Below, piece after piece: positions 17,096-25,991 of a DNA stretch of 64,000 nt (positions within the stretch are counted from its first letter, which is position 1; each line of letters opens with the position of its first letter). The notes under the pieces were generated by a model. It was not told the origin of the DNA. It saw only the letters and a program-made list of their open reading frames with translations, and made no database searches. The position numbers and the translations under genes are program-made. The DNA comes from Desulfocorpusculum sp964414345 (GTDB lineage: Bacteria; Desulfobacterota; Desulfocorpusculales; Desulfocorpusculum), in contig CAYPWF010000006.1 of the NCBI GenBank assembly GCA_964414345.1, positions 1 through 64,000 of the forward strand. Reading direction: 5' to 3'.

Positions 17096-17884
17096 TCAGT
17101 AAATAAAGGCCCTGGGGAAGAGCTTTTGGGCGTTTTGGGTGGTTATGCGGGCCACTTCCTCCTCGCTCACGCCCTTGATCCTGGCAATTTCCGAACAAGT
17201 GACTCGCAGGTTGGCGGGCTCGTTTCTGTCCTGTACCGTGGGGCCCAGGACCGGGGAGTCCGATTCCAGCAAGAGCCTTTCCAAGGGAAGGTGACGGACA
17301 AGCTTCTGCTTCTGTGGAGAGCGCACCAAAGAGGGGGGCATGGAGAAGTAGTAGCCCGCCTCAAGCCCCAGGGCCGCCGAAGATGCACGCCCGTCAAAGG
17401 CGTGAAGCAGCACCTTCTGAGCCCCGAGCTGCCTCAGGAGCTCTATGGTGTGCTTGCCTGCCGAGCGGGAGTGCACGTTTAAGGGCAGATCCAGCTCCAG
17501 GGCCAAGGCCACCTGGGCTGAAAGCACCTTTCGCTGCATTTCCCTTGCTCTTTCATCCTTGGCCACCCAGAAATCAAGACCTACTTCTCCTAGGGCAACA
17601 AGTTCCGTGGAGTGGTTTCTGATGAAGAGGAGCATTCCTTCCAGTTCTTCCTCCCCCGCAGCCTCGGGATGAAGCCCTGCGCATGGCTTCACCATGGGCT
17701 CATTTCTTGAGAGATCCAGGATCTCCTCTGCGTCTTCCAAAGTCTCGCTCACAGCCAGGATGCAGCTTAGCCCTGCCCGGCGAGCCCTGAGAAACACCTG
17801 CTCCATGTCCCCTGCAAAGGCCTCACCGTACAGGTGGGCGTGCACATCCACCAAAGGACATTTGGAGTCAAGCCAATCTAACAT
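17096..17884 (-). CDS. tatD: TatD family metal-dependent hydrolase
   Basis: This 262-residue TIM-barrel hydrolase has the metal ligands of TatD nucleases: DVHAHL near residue 12, GEVGLDF, NVHSR, LLHAFDG and LLLESDSPVLG. Such enzymes act as DNA 3'-exonucleases or general phosphohydrolases in the cytoplasm. The ATG at 17884 is preceded by GGGAAGGAACC, and the extra upstream frame is low-complexity, so the shorter form is preferred. It converges on aacS and lies 253 bp from moaC on the same strand, so it may have its own promoter. Confidence 0.88.
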   Translation of the reverse strand: MLDWLDSKCPLVDVHAHLYGEAFAGDMEQVFLRARRAGLSCILAVSETLEDAEEILDLSRNEPMVKPCAGLHPEAAGEEELEGMLLFIRNHSTELVALGEVGLDFWVAKDERAREMQRKVLSAQVALALELDLPLNVHSRSAGKHTIELLRQLGAQKVLLHAFDGRASSAALGLEAGYYFSMPPSLVRSPQKQKLVRHLPLERLLLESDSPVLGPTVQDRNEPANLRVTCSEIARIKGVSEEEVARITTQNAQKLFPRAFIY

Positions 17885-18137
17885 TTTTGAGGTTCCTTCC
17901 CGCCCAGGCCCCTGACCTGAGCCCTCGGGCCGGATCTCTTCCCCCCAAGGCCCGGATTGCCCTTTTGTGACATGCGACAAAGATGGGTCGCATTTTTGAC
18001 CCGCCAAAAGGCCCTTTTGGGGCTCATAGGCTCTTTTCTTTGTAGCTCATGCTTGAATGTTCATCCTGAGCTCCGCCGAAGGCCACACACCCAACGGCTC
18101 CTTTTTGGTTGGGGGCGAATTCGTCTTAGGAGCCTTG

Positions 18138-18614
18138 CTAGCTCCTCCTGTAAGTGCCGCTTTTCCCACCCGATTTGAACTCCAGCCGGATCTCGGTCAA
18201 GACCATGCCCTTGTCTATAGCTTTGCACATGTCGTACACGGTGAGGGCAGCCACGCTCACGGCCGTGAGGGCCTCCATCTCCACGCCAGTGCGGTCCATG
18301 GCCTGGACCCTCGCCTCTATCCTTATCCCGGGAAGCGACTTGTCCGGCTCCAGGCTCACCTGTATGGAGGTCAGAGCCAGAGGATGGCAAAGAGGGATAA
18401 ACTCCCAGGTCTTCTTGGCCGCCTGGATCCCGGCCAACTGCGCTACCAGAAGCACGTTACCCTTGGGCACCTGGCCTTCCAAGACGGCCTCGAGGGTATG
18501 CTCCTCCATGAGCACGCATCCAGAGGCCACAGCCTCCCGTCTTGTAGGTCCCTTTGCTCCCACATCCACCATGCGAGGGCGGCCTTCTTTGTCCAGATGG
18601 CTGAGCTGGGCCAT
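18138..18614 (-). CDS. moaC: Cyclic pyranopterin monophosphate synthase MoaC
   Basis: MoaC acts with MoaA in the first step of molybdopterin synthesis, needed here for the molybdo/tungsto-enzymes in the same window. The 158 residues begin MAQLSHLDKEGRPRMVDV, the usual MoaC start. They contain KGNVLLVAQLAGI, the active-site IPLCHPL, and the GVEMEALTAVSVAALTVYDMCKA helix. An upstream ATG at 18662 would add 16 residues not found in the family, and a promoter -10 ends only 5 bp from it. AGAGGGG supports the 18614 start. No other moa gene is adjacent. Confidence 0.95.
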   Translation of the reverse strand: MAQLSHLDKEGRPRMVDVGAKGPTRREAVASGCVLMEEHTLEAVLEGQVPKGNVLLVAQLAGIQAAKKTWEFIPLCHPLALTSIQVSLEPDKSLPGIRIEARVQAMDRTGVEMEALTAVSVAALTVYDMCKAIDKGMVLTEIRLEFKSGGKSGTYRRS

Positions 18615-18666
18615 TTTATACCCCTCTGGGATTAGTCTGATCTTATTGCGGAAATCACTCATGGGC

Positions 18667-18696
18667 AGTCTAGAAAGCCTGGTTACGCGGTGTCAA
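18667..18696 (-). promoter_or_regulatory. Probable moaC promoter
   Basis: On the - strand TTGACA (18696-18691) and TAGACT (18672-18667) are 18 bp apart. Transcription would begin near 18660, giving a leader of about 45 nt before the MoaC ATG at 18614. Confidence 0.5.
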
Positions 18697-18900
18697 GTAG
18701 CTTGCAGAGGTAGGGGTTTCTCCAATTTAGCCTTTGCCAAGCCGGCTTTGGGTTTCCGAACCGGCTGAAAACCCATGCGGGTTCCAGTTTGTGCGGTCTA
18801 GGATTCCGGAGAAGACCGGGATAAAATTACTACTTCCGATTTCCGGGTCCAGGCAAGCCCGGGCAGTTAGAAACGAGTTCAAAGGCATTGGAGGTGGCCC

Positions 18901-19158
18901 ATGGTTTTGAGTAGAGATCAGATAGTGGAGCGAATGGAGAAGCTGGCCAAAGGAGAGAGCCTCAGGTTTTCCATCCCCGAGACCTTCGGGGGAGGAGTGG
19001 CAGTTATCCAGTTGAACCCGGCCGAAGGCAAGAGATTCCTGCTCTGGGTGGGCAAAGACGAGACTTCGGCCATGAACTCCAAGCCTTATTGGGAGCAGGA
19101 CAAGGCCAAACCCATCGCCAAGTGGGTGGCGGACAGGGTGGGTGACCTCATGGGCTGA
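18901..19158 (+). CDS. Small conserved-looking hypothetical protein
   Basis: I do not recognise this 85-residue protein. It follows a good GGAGGTGGCCC and has balanced coding composition. It starts with a helical segment (RDQIVERMEKLAKGE), then a beta-rich central part (FGGGVAVIQLNP, RFLLWVGKD), and ends in an amphipathic helix. There is no signal peptide, membrane helix or Cys. It stands alone between divergent moaC and the anion transporter, with a 238-bp upstream gap. A small cytoplasmic binding or adaptor domain is possible but unsupported. Confidence 0.65.
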   Translation: MVLSRDQIVERMEKLAKGESLRFSIPETFGGGVAVIQLNPAEGKRFLLWVGKDETSAMNSKPYWEQDKAKPIAKWVADRVGDLMG

Positions 19159-19205
19159 GGGTGAGCTTATCCCCCCCCCAAGGCTTCCTTTTAGAACCGG
19201 GCTTC

Positions 19206-19230
19206 CCCCTGGGGGTCATGCTCCCAGGGG
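19206..19230 (+). terminator. Stem-loop after the 85-residue protein gene
   Basis: CCCCTGGG and CCCAGGGG form an 8-bp stem with a 9-nt loop, about 50 bp after the stop codon. No T-run follows, so termination is uncertain. Confidence 0.35.
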
Positions 19231-19330
19231 ACAGCCCAGGAGCTGTGAGGGACTCCTCCCCAATGGAGAAGAATGGGGGGCAAGTATGGACCTGGAGCCT
19301 GGCTGCAGGGGTTGAACAAGGAGAGGGCGC

Positions 19331-21067
19331 ATGATGTGGGGTGCAGGCCGTGTGGGGTCTCTTTTCGCGCTGCTGGGAGCTGTTCTTGCGACTGTGTGCT
19401 GGGCAGGGGTGGACAAGGTGGGTTCACAGTCCCCTGTGGATGTCCTCATTGTGAATGGGTCTGTGCGCACGGCACAGGGCAAGGGCATAGGGGATGCGGA
19501 GCTCAGTTTTTTTGTTGATGGGAAGAAGCTGGATCTGGAGGAGGCCCGCACCTCAGAGCAGGGCACCTACCAGGTGGAGCTTAGGCTTCCAAGGGGAGCC
19601 CTGCCTGGGGCAAGAGTGGAGATGGAGGTGCACAGGCCCTCCTTCAAGCCCTCTGGTCGCATCTCTCTGGAGAGGATGTTCCAGGAGCAAGTGGATCAGG
19701 CTGGCAATAGGGTCTATTTGGCCCACCGCAGCCTCAGGTTGGAGAGGGCCATCTCCCCTGCCTTCTGGATAGCCGCCGGGGTGCTCTTGGCAGTGTACGG
19801 CCTCATAGCCCTGGAGGTGATGCACAGGACCCTGGCCGCCCTGCTGGGAGCATCGGTGCTTCTCTTCGTGACTTACACGGCAGGCACCTTCTATACCGGA
19901 TACGCTATCCTCTCCTTCGAGGAGGCCATAAGGGCCATTGACATGAACGTGATCTTCCTGCTCATGGCCATGATGATAATAGTGGGGGTCCTCAAGAGAA
20001 CAGGTGTTTTCCAGTGGATAGCCTATAAGGCCTTTCAAGTGGCCAGGGGAAACGTTTACGTCCTTTCGGCGGTTCTTATGTTTGTAACGGCCTTCACCTC
20101 AACCTTCCTGGACAACGTGACCACAATGCTCCTCATCATCCCGGTCACGGTGGAGGTTTGTGTGACCCTCAAGATCAACCCCGTGAGCCTTTTGATCCCA
20201 GAGGCCTTCGCATCCAACGTGGGTGGGACCGCAACCCTCATCGGGGACCCTCCCAATATCATGATAGGATCTTATGCCAAGCTCTCCTTCATGGACTTTG
20301 TGGCAAACCTGACCATAATCTGCGGCATCTGCCTGGTTTTCTCGATTTTTTATTGCCTGGCATGGTACAGGAAGGAGTATGCCAAGGCCCAGGTGGGAAA
20401 CGTGGGGGAGATGATCCAGAGGCTTAGGGAGGAATACCAGATCACGAACCGAAAACTCCTCACCCAAGGCGGGGTGGTGCTTGGGGCCACCATATTCCTC
20501 TTCATCATCCACGGTGCCCTTCACATGGAGCCCAGCATAGCGGCCATGATCGGGGCCGCGGTGCTTCTCGTGGTGAGCGGGGTGAACATCGTGGAGATGC
20601 TGGAGCACGAGATCGAGTGGCCAACCCTGATCTTTTTTATGATGCTCTTCGTGGTGGTGGCCGGGGCCGAGCACACGGGCCTGATCCAGATGATCGCGGA
20701 CTGGGTCAAAGATGTCTCCGGGGGCTCCCTGGTGATGGCCATCATCATGATCCTATGGGTCTCGGCGCTCCTTTCGGCCATCGTGGACAACATCCCCTTC
20801 ACTGCCACCATGCTGCCCATAGTGGCCTATCTTACGGGCGTTATCCCTGGAGCCCAAGGGGGGGTCCTGTGGTGGGCCCTGGCTTTGGGAGCCTGCTTGG
20901 GTGGAAACGGGACCATGATCGGGGCCAGCGCCAATGTGGTCACCGTGGGGATGGCCGAGCGGGCGGGATATCCCATATCCTTCATGGAGTACACCAAGGT
21001 GGCCTTCCTGCCCATGATGGTGACAATAGCACTTTGCATGGGATGGCTTCTTCTGGTGGAGATATGA
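19331..21067 (+). CDS. ArsB/NhaD/SLC13-type membrane transporter with N-terminal extracytoplasmic domain
   Basis: This 578-residue protein starts with a signal-like segment (residues 1-27), then a 110-residue beta-rich domain like a carboxypeptidase regulatory fold. About 11 membrane helices of the ion-transporter superfamily (ArsB, NhaD, SLC13, P-protein) follow from residue 143. Family motifs are TFLDNVTTMLL near 258, the GDPPNIMIG loop near 305, and a second-half VDNIPFTATMLP plus GGNGTMIGASANV. It likely exchanges an anion or Na+/H+. The ATG has AAGGAGAG upstream. A UspA gene follows at once. Confidence 0.85.
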   Translation: MMWGAGRVGSLFALLGAVLATVCWAGVDKVGSQSPVDVLIVNGSVRTAQGKGIGDAELSFFVDGKKLDLEEARTSEQGTYQVELRLPRGALPGARVEMEVHRPSFKPSGRISLERMFQEQVDQAGNRVYLAHRSLRLERAISPAFWIAAGVLLAVYGLIALEVMHRTLAALLGASVLLFVTYTAGTFYTGYAILSFEEAIRAIDMNVIFLLMAMMIIVGVLKRTGVFQWIAYKAFQVARGNVYVLSAVLMFVTAFTSTFLDNVTTMLLIIPVTVEVCVTLKINPVSLLIPEAFASNVGGTATLIGDPPNIMIGSYAKLSFMDFVANLTIICGICLVFSIFYCLAWYRKEYAKAQVGNVGEMIQRLREEYQITNRKLLTQGGVVLGATIFLFIIHGALHMEPSIAAMIGAAVLLVVSGVNIVEMLEHEIEWPTLIFFMMLFVVVAGAEHTGLIQMIADWVKDVSGGSLVMAIIMILWVSALLSAIVDNIPFTATMLPIVAYLTGVIPGAQGGVLWWALALGACLGGNGTMIGASANVVTVGMAERAGYPISFMEYTKVAFLPMMVTIALCMGWLLLVEI

Positions 21068-21093
21068 GGCTGGCCCTTGTGATGGGGGGAAAG

Positions 21094-21534
21094 ATGGATT
21101 ACAAAAAAATAGTCTGTGCAGTCACGGGCTCCGAGGCTTCTGATCGGGCGGCCAGGGAGGCTGCCTTCCTGGCCAAGGAGAGCAAGGCCTCGGTGATCTT
21201 TCTTTATGCAGTGGATGCCTCCTTTCTGCAGGGCATGACCGTGGAGCTCCGCCCCGAATTCGCCGAGAAGTCCCTGGAGCACATGGGAGGCCATATCCTG
21301 GAGAGGATGGAGCAGATAGCGAGGCAGGAGGGTGTGGAGGCAAGGGGGGTGCTAAGGAAGGGGCGCCTCATGGAGGTGCTAAAGGAGGTTGCCCTGGAGG
21401 AGGAAGCGGATCTGCTGGTCTTGGGAAAGGAGGAGCCCTCCTTCTTCCACAAGGTGCTCTTCAGGGAGGAGGTGGAGGATCACGTCAGAGAGCTTCGGGA
21501 AAAGACCGGGGTGGAGGTGATGCTGGTCAAGTGA
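21094..21534 (+). CDS. Universal stress protein (UspA family)
   Basis: This 146-residue UspA-like domain begins MDYKKIVCAVTGSE, has the amphipathic first helix with AAFLAKE, and ends in a beta strand EVMLVK. The usual ATP-binding GxxGx9GS signature is poorly kept (VLGKEEPSFFHKVLFRE), so it may not bind ATP. The start at 21094 follows GGGGGGAAAG; an in-frame ATG at 21064 overlapping the transporter stop would give a 10-residue longer form. UspA proteins next to transporters often regulate them. The stop overlaps the next start. Confidence 0.85.
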   Translation: MDYKKIVCAVTGSEASDRAAREAAFLAKESKASVIFLYAVDASFLQGMTVELRPEFAEKSLEHMGGHILERMEQIARQEGVEARGVLRKGRLMEVLKEVALEEEADLLVLGKEEPSFFHKVLFREEVEDHVRELREKTGVEVMLVK

Positions 21535-21905
21535 TGGAGGGCGCGGTACAGGGGCTTGGGGCGGGCTCGCCCGTGAAGGAACAGGAGAACTGCGTTTTCT
21601 GCCGGATCGTTAGGGGGGAGAGCCCCGCCGAGTTTCTGTACAAGGGGCAGGATGTTGTCGTATTCAAGGACATCCGGCCCGAAGCCCCCGTGCACCTTCT
21701 GGTTGTGCCCACCCGACACATAAGAAGCGTGAATGACCTTTCTGGAGCGGACAAAGAGATCCTGGGAGAGATGTTTCTGAGAGCCAAAGAGACGGCTCAG
21801 GAACTGGGTATAGCCGCAAGGGGTTACAGGCTTATCTTGAACGTGGAGAGGGGAGGGGGGCAGATAGTCTTTCACCTGCACATGCATCTCCTGGGAGGTT
21901 GGTGA
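21534..21905 (+). CDS. HIT family nucleotide hydrolase/transferase
   Basis: This 123-residue histidine-triad protein has the zinc-type CVFC motif at residues 20-23, KDIRPEAPVHLLVVP, and the triad FHLHMHLLGG near the C-terminus. These enzymes split nucleoside phosphoramidates and related nucleotides. An in-frame GTG lies three bases earlier. The start overlaps the UspA stop, and the stop overlaps the following gene, so it is in the middle of a coupled gene string. Confidence 0.92.
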   Translation: MEGAVQGLGAGSPVKEQENCVFCRIVRGESPAEFLYKGQDVVVFKDIRPEAPVHLLVVPTRHIRSVNDLSGADKEILGEMFLRAKETAQELGIAARGYRLILNVERGGGQIVFHLHMHLLGGW

Positions 21906-23488
21906 GGGGTTTGAGGCAAAAAGAACCCTTGAGGGCCTTGTGCGCCCCATATGGGTGGGCGGGGTGGAAAGGGCCACTTCTGCTTCTTGCGGCTTCCATG
22001 GCGCACACCCTAGCCTTCAACAGGGATTCCATAATATGGTTCGTGAAGGGGGATGCGGCCCAGGCTTTGGCTTTAGGGGCTCTCCAGACAGTCATGTTTT
22101 GGGGGCTGACCCTGACCCTTTCCCTCCAGAGCTGGCTCTTGGGCTTGGCGCTGCCCGTAACGGCCTTAATCAGCTCTGTTACCAGCTATTTTCTCTCCAC
22201 CTTCAAGATCCAGGTTTTCGGCCCTAACACCGTGGCCCTGGCCTTTGAGACCAATCCAGAGGAAGCGGCCGGGTTTGTGAGTCTGGAACTTCTGCTTCAA
22301 AGTGGAATAGCAGCGGCAGTCTCTACACTTATGGCTTTTCTGGTTGCCAGGGGACTGCGGGGCCTCTCCAGAAGGAAAAGACTGCTTCTCATAGGATGCT
22401 GCCTTGTGGCCTCAGCGGTTCCCCACCTTCTGGTCAAGCTACCCATGGGGCTACCCTTTGATGCAGTGGCCCACACAGCCTCTTATTTGGCAGAGAGAGA
22501 AAAGCTGGGGAAGCTCCTGGAGGCCAGAGCCGATCTTTCCCTCTTGCCTGCAGAAGCCCCTGAGGGTGAGATGTTGGTGGCATTGATCCTGGGGGAGTCG
22601 GCCAGGTGGGATCATTTCCAGATAAACGGGTATCCCAGACCCACAACTCCCAAAGTCTTGCAGCTGGGGATCCTTAGCTTCGGGGAGGTCACTTCCTGCG
22701 GGACCACCACGCGAACCGCCGTGCCCTGCATGCTAACCCGGGCCAGCTTTGGGGAGCCGGAGCCTGGTTTGAGGGAGACCTCTGTGGTCTCTGTGTTCAG
22801 GGCCGCAGGTTTCCACACGGCCTGGATTTCCAACCAGAGCTTTCTGGGCAAGGCCAACACCATTGTCTCGGCCATAGCCAAAGAGGCCCACACGGTCTAT
22901 TTCAACCATCCGCAGGCAGACAATGTGCTGATGAGGTTCACAGACCAGGAGCTTCTGGAGCCCCTGGATCAGATCCTGGGGAAAAACTTTGCCAAAGCCT
23001 TTATAGTGTTGCACACGGTGGGCAGCCACTGGCTTTACGATCATCACTATCCGGAGGAATTCAGGGTCTTCAAACCTGTTTGTACAAGAAGGTCTCCCAC
23101 TTCGTGCTCCCCGGATGAGATAACCAACTCCTATGACAACAGCATCCTGTTTACAGATCATTTCATCTCGGAGGTTGTAGAAAGGGTGCGTCACCGCAGG
23201 GCCTTGGTGTGGTACGTATCGGACCATGGGGAATCCCTCGGGGAGGAAGGCAGGTGGGGGCACGGCCAAGCAGAAGAAATTCCTGAGCAAAGAAAGGTGC
23301 CCATGTTGCTTTATGCGTCCCCGGGTTACCTGGAGGCCCATGGGGAGATCTGGAGAAATCTCCTTGCCAAGAGGGAGCTTTCTGCAAGCCATGATAACTT
23401 GTTTCACAGCTTGATAGATTGTGCGGGAATCCGCTCCCAAGTGGTGGACAATAGCTTAAGTCTGTGTTCGGATTCTCCCAAGAAATGA
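21902..23488 (+). CDS. EptA-like phosphoethanolamine transferase
   Basis: This roughly 528-residue inner-membrane enzyme of the YhjW/EptA family probably moves phosphoethanolamine to lipid A or another envelope glycan. Four to five N-terminal helices (residues about 20-170) precede a periplasmic sulfatase-like domain. Nucleophile motif GESAR has Ser233 where EptA has Thr. Other motifs are TSCGTTTRTAVPCML, VSDHGESLGE and GHG, which bind zinc, and paired cysteines. The start is set to GTG 21902 after GGGAGGTTG, overlapping the HIT gene. It suggests an outer membrane with modified LPS. Confidence 0.88.
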   Translation: MRGLRQKEPLRALCAPYGWAGWKGPLLLLAASMAHTLAFNRDSIIWFVKGDAAQALALGALQTVMFWGLTLTLSLQSWLLGLALPVTALISSVTSYFLSTFKIQVFGPNTVALAFETNPEEAAGFVSLELLLQSGIAAAVSTLMAFLVARGLRGLSRRKRLLLIGCCLVASAVPHLLVKLPMGLPFDAVAHTASYLAEREKLGKLLEARADLSLLPAEAPEGEMLVALILGESARWDHFQINGYPRPTTPKVLQLGILSFGEVTSCGTTTRTAVPCMLTRASFGEPEPGLRETSVVSVFRAAGFHTAWISNQSFLGKANTIVSAIAKEAHTVYFNHPQADNVLMRFTDQELLEPLDQILGKNFAKAFIVLHTVGSHWLYDHHYPEEFRVFKPVCTRRSPTSCSPDEITNSYDNSILFTDHFISEVVERVRHRRALVWYVSDHGESLGEEGRWGHGQAEEIPEQRKVPMLLYASPGYLEAHGEIWRNLLAKRELSASHDNLFHSLIDCAGIRSQVVDNSLSLCSDSPKK

Positions 23489-23515
23489 ACAGGAAAGGAT
23501 AGGAGGGAGGTTTCA

Positions 23516-24214
23516 ATGGAGGAAGCCCTGGAGATATATCTCCAACCCACCCAGATACTGGACAGCAACAATCCCCAGGTAGCAATGCTGGCAAGGCAAC
23601 TGGCCTCTCAGAAAGCTGATGATACGGAAAAGGCTGTCAGGTTTTACTACTGGGTCAGGGACAAGATCTGGTACGATCCTTACGTGCCCTTCTACAAGCC
23701 AGAGCATTACAGGGCCAGCCGGGTGTTGGAGCTGAAAAGAGGCTACTGCGTGAGCAAGGCCTCATTGCTTTGCGCCCTGGGCAGGGCCTGCGGGATCCCT
23801 TCCAGGCTGGGTTTTGCCGATGTGAGGAATCATCTGGCCACACGCCAGCTCATAGAGTGGATGGGCACGGATATTTTTGTGTACCATGGGTTCACCGAGT
23901 TTTTCTTGGGGGGCAGGTGGATCAAAGCTACCCCGGCCTTTAACCGGGAGCTCTGCGAGAAGCACAGGGTGAGCCCTTTGGAGTTCGATGGCAAGGAGGA
24001 TTCCATATTCCAGCCTTACAACTTGGAGCAGAAAAGATTCATGGAGTACGTGGCCTTCCACGGAAGCTTCGCGGATGTTCCGGTGGACAGGATAGTGGCA
24101 GCCTGGGAGGAGGCATACGGGAGGGAAAGGGTCCGGGGCTGGATCCAGCTCATGGAGAGCTCCAAGGGCTGCCCCGGCAGGGACTTTTACGCGGAGGAGG
24201 TCGTCAAGTCCTGA
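23516..24214 (+). CDS. Transglutaminase-like cysteine protease-fold protein
   Basis: This 232-residue cytoplasmic protein has a transglutaminase core. It has a helical start (KAVRFYYWVRDKIWY), the nucleophile region GYCVSKASLLCALGRACGIPSR with Cys78, and the His124 segment YHGFTEFFLGGRW. The position of the usual catalytic Asp is occupied by Ala138 in KATPAFN, so the third catalytic residue is shifted or missing. The substrate is unknown. AGGAGGG precedes the ATG. Its 3' end overlaps that of the convergent alcohol dehydrogenase gene by 11 bp. Confidence 0.85.
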   Translation: MEEALEIYLQPTQILDSNNPQVAMLARQLASQKADDTEKAVRFYYWVRDKIWYDPYVPFYKPEHYRASRVLELKRGYCVSKASLLCALGRACGIPSRLGFADVRNHLATRQLIEWMGTDIFVYHGFTEFFLGGRWIKATPAFNRELCEKHRVSPLEFDGKEDSIFQPYNLEQKRFMEYVAFHGSFADVPVDRIVAAWEEAYGRERVRGWIQLMESSKGCPGRDFYAEEVVKS

Positions 24215-25253
24215 GCGCCTGGGCCCTTGGCAGGTTGAGGACCTTGGCCCCGCGGATCTTGCGTTCCTTGAGCTCCCTGAGGGCGAGGTTGGCCTGCTCC
24301 AGTGGGAACTCATGCACCTCCGGCCTGATGGGGATCTGGGCTGCGAGTTCCAGGAACTCCCTTATGTCTCTTCGCGATACGTTGGCGACTGTCTTGATCT
24401 CCTTCTCCATCCACAGATGCCTCACATAGTCCAGCTCCTGGAGAACCGATTTGTCCCCCCCCTCCTTCCTGATGGCGTTTATGATGAGGCGTCCCCCAGG
24501 GGCCAGGTTGGAGAGAGCTTCCAGCACAGGCAGCCATGCCGGGGTGGTGTCGATGATGCGGTCCATCGGTCTGGGAGGGCACTGCACAGTGTCGCCCGCC
24601 CACACAGCCCCCATCTCCAAGGCGAAGGCCCTCTCCCTCTCGCTTCTGGCGAACACGTATATGCGGGTTCTGGGGTAAAGGTGGCGGGTCATCTGAAGCA
24701 CCAAGTGGGCCGAGGCTCCGAAGCCCGTGAGCCCCAGGGCTTCCCCGTCTCTCAGCTGGGCCAACCTCAGGGACCTGTACCCTATGGCACCGGCGCAGAG
24801 AAGAGGGGCAGCCTCAGAATCTGAAAAAACATGAGGGATCCTGAAGGCGAAATCCTCCTTCACAACCATGTACTCGGCATATCCCCCGTTTACATCCCTA
24901 CCCGTGGCCCTGAACTCCGAGCATAGATTCTCATTCCCAAGGCGGCAATGGGAACACCGCCCGCAGGCGCTGTAAATCCATCCCACACCCACACGATCCC
25001 CCGGCCTAAAATTCTTGATCCCCGGGCCGCAGGCCTCAATGGTTCCCACCACCTGGTGACCTGGTATGACCGGAAGAGAAGGGGGAGGGGTCCGGCCCTC
25101 TATTTCGTCCAGCTCTGTGTGGCATACCCCGCAGGCCGAGACCTGCACCAAAAGTTCCTTGGGCCCTGGCTCGGGCACAGGGAGCTCCACCAGCTCCAGG
25201 GGATCCGAATTCTGCTCCAGGCTCTGGATCTTGGAGATCACCATGGCGCGCAT
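24204..25253 (-). CDS. Zinc-dependent alcohol dehydrogenase
   Basis: This 349-residue medium-chain dehydrogenase has catalytic-zinc ligands in CGVCHTE and GHQ, and a four-Cys structural zinc site CGRCSHCRLGNENLC. The NAD-binding domain reads LTGFGASAHL in place of the usual GxGxxG. The GASAHLVLQ segment and the two zinc sites resemble YjgB/AdhA-type alcohol dehydrogenases. The ATG at 25253 follows GGGAGGCC; the upstream 30 codons add no family sequence. It has no clear metabolic partner here; it may reduce or oxidise simple aldehydes and alcohols. Confidence 0.88.
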   Translation of the reverse strand: MRAMVISKIQSLEQNSDPLELVELPVPEPGPKELLVQVSACGVCHTELDEIEGRTPPPSLPVIPGHQVVGTIEACGPGIKNFRPGDRVGVGWIYSACGRCSHCRLGNENLCSEFRATGRDVNGGYAEYMVVKEDFAFRIPHVFSDSEAAPLLCAGAIGYRSLRLAQLRDGEALGLTGFGASAHLVLQMTRHLYPRTRIYVFARSERERAFALEMGAVWAGDTVQCPPRPMDRIIDTTPAWLPVLEALSNLAPGGRLIINAIRKEGGDKSVLQELDYVRHLWMEKEIKTVANVSRRDIREFLELAAQIPIRPEVHEFPLEQANLALRELKERKIRGAKVLNLPRAQALRT

Positions 25254-25382
25254 CTGGGGCCTCCCTTGCAGCTTGTTGGCATCTAGATGAATTGTAATGC
25301 GTGAGGCCCCGTTTCTGAAGCCCAGCGTTGACATGGATCTCAACTCCCCTAGAATGAAATCCGAAGGAGAAAAGGAGGACAG

Positions 25383-25973
25383 ATGAAGGAAGATTCAAAC
25401 CCATCGGTTTCAGCGCCTGAGGGCAAAGCCCGGGTGCACAGCCTCCACAGGAGAAGGAGGCGCTGGTCCATAAACGTGCGGCCCATGGAAATAGACGACC
25501 TGGCCCAGGTGTTCCATCTTGGGGAAGCCCTTTTTACGGCGGAAGATGTCCCGAATCTTTACCGTACCTGGGACGAACACGAGGTCATAGACCTCTTCCA
25601 CAGCGACCCTGAGCTTTGTCTTGTGGCAGAGGAAGGGGACCGCATGGTGGGCTTTGCCATGGGTACCACCGTGACCAAGAGCCGCTCGGCCTGGAAGTAC
25701 GGTCACCTGGTGTGGCTGGGGGTGGCCCCGGAGTTCCACGGCACAGGGGCTGCTGAAAAGCTTTTCAACGCGCTCTTGGAGCTGATGCTGGAAAGCGGTG
25801 TCAGGATCCTGGTGGTGGACACAGAGGCGGACAATGAGCCAGCCCTCCGTTTTTTCAAGAAGATGGGCTTTTCTCATCCCCAAGAGCACATTTACCTGGC
25901 CATGAATCTGGACAACTTGCGCCAAAGAATAGGGGGGAGGAAATCCCCGGCCAGATCCAATCCCAAAGCTTGA
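25383..25973 (+). CDS. GNAT family N-acetyltransferase
   Basis: This 196-residue protein has a basic 30-residue N-terminal tail (RRRRRW) before a single GNAT domain. The acetyl-CoA loop is VAPEFHGTGAAEKLF around residues 117-131, and the family's closing ADNEPALRFFKKMGF is present. AAAGGAGGACAG precedes the ATG, so the basic tail seems to be translated. It lies 18 bp before an M20 peptidase gene, suggesting co-transcription. The acetyl acceptor could be a protein N-terminus, peptide or small amine; nothing in the sequence decides it. Confidence 0.85.
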   Translation: MKEDSNPSVSAPEGKARVHSLHRRRRRWSINVRPMEIDDLAQVFHLGEALFTAEDVPNLYRTWDEHEVIDLFHSDPELCLVAEEGDRMVGFAMGTTVTKSRSAWKYGHLVWLGVAPEFHGTGAAEKLFNALLELMLESGVRILVVDTEADNEPALRFFKKMGFSHPQEHIYLAMNLDNLRQRIGGRKSPARSNPKA

Positions 25974-25991
25974 TAACCAAGGAAAAGAGTG

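Noticed and set aside
17973..17997. A hairpin TGCGAC/GTCGCA followed by TTTTT on the + strand
   Set aside because: It looks like an intrinsic terminator but no + strand gene ends nearby; the neighbouring genes are on the - strand, where the T-run would precede the stem.
25254..25343. A 30-codon N-terminal extension of the zinc alcohol dehydrogenase
   Set aside because: The ATG at 25253 has GGGAGG at good spacing and begins the family sequence, while the extension adds no family residues.
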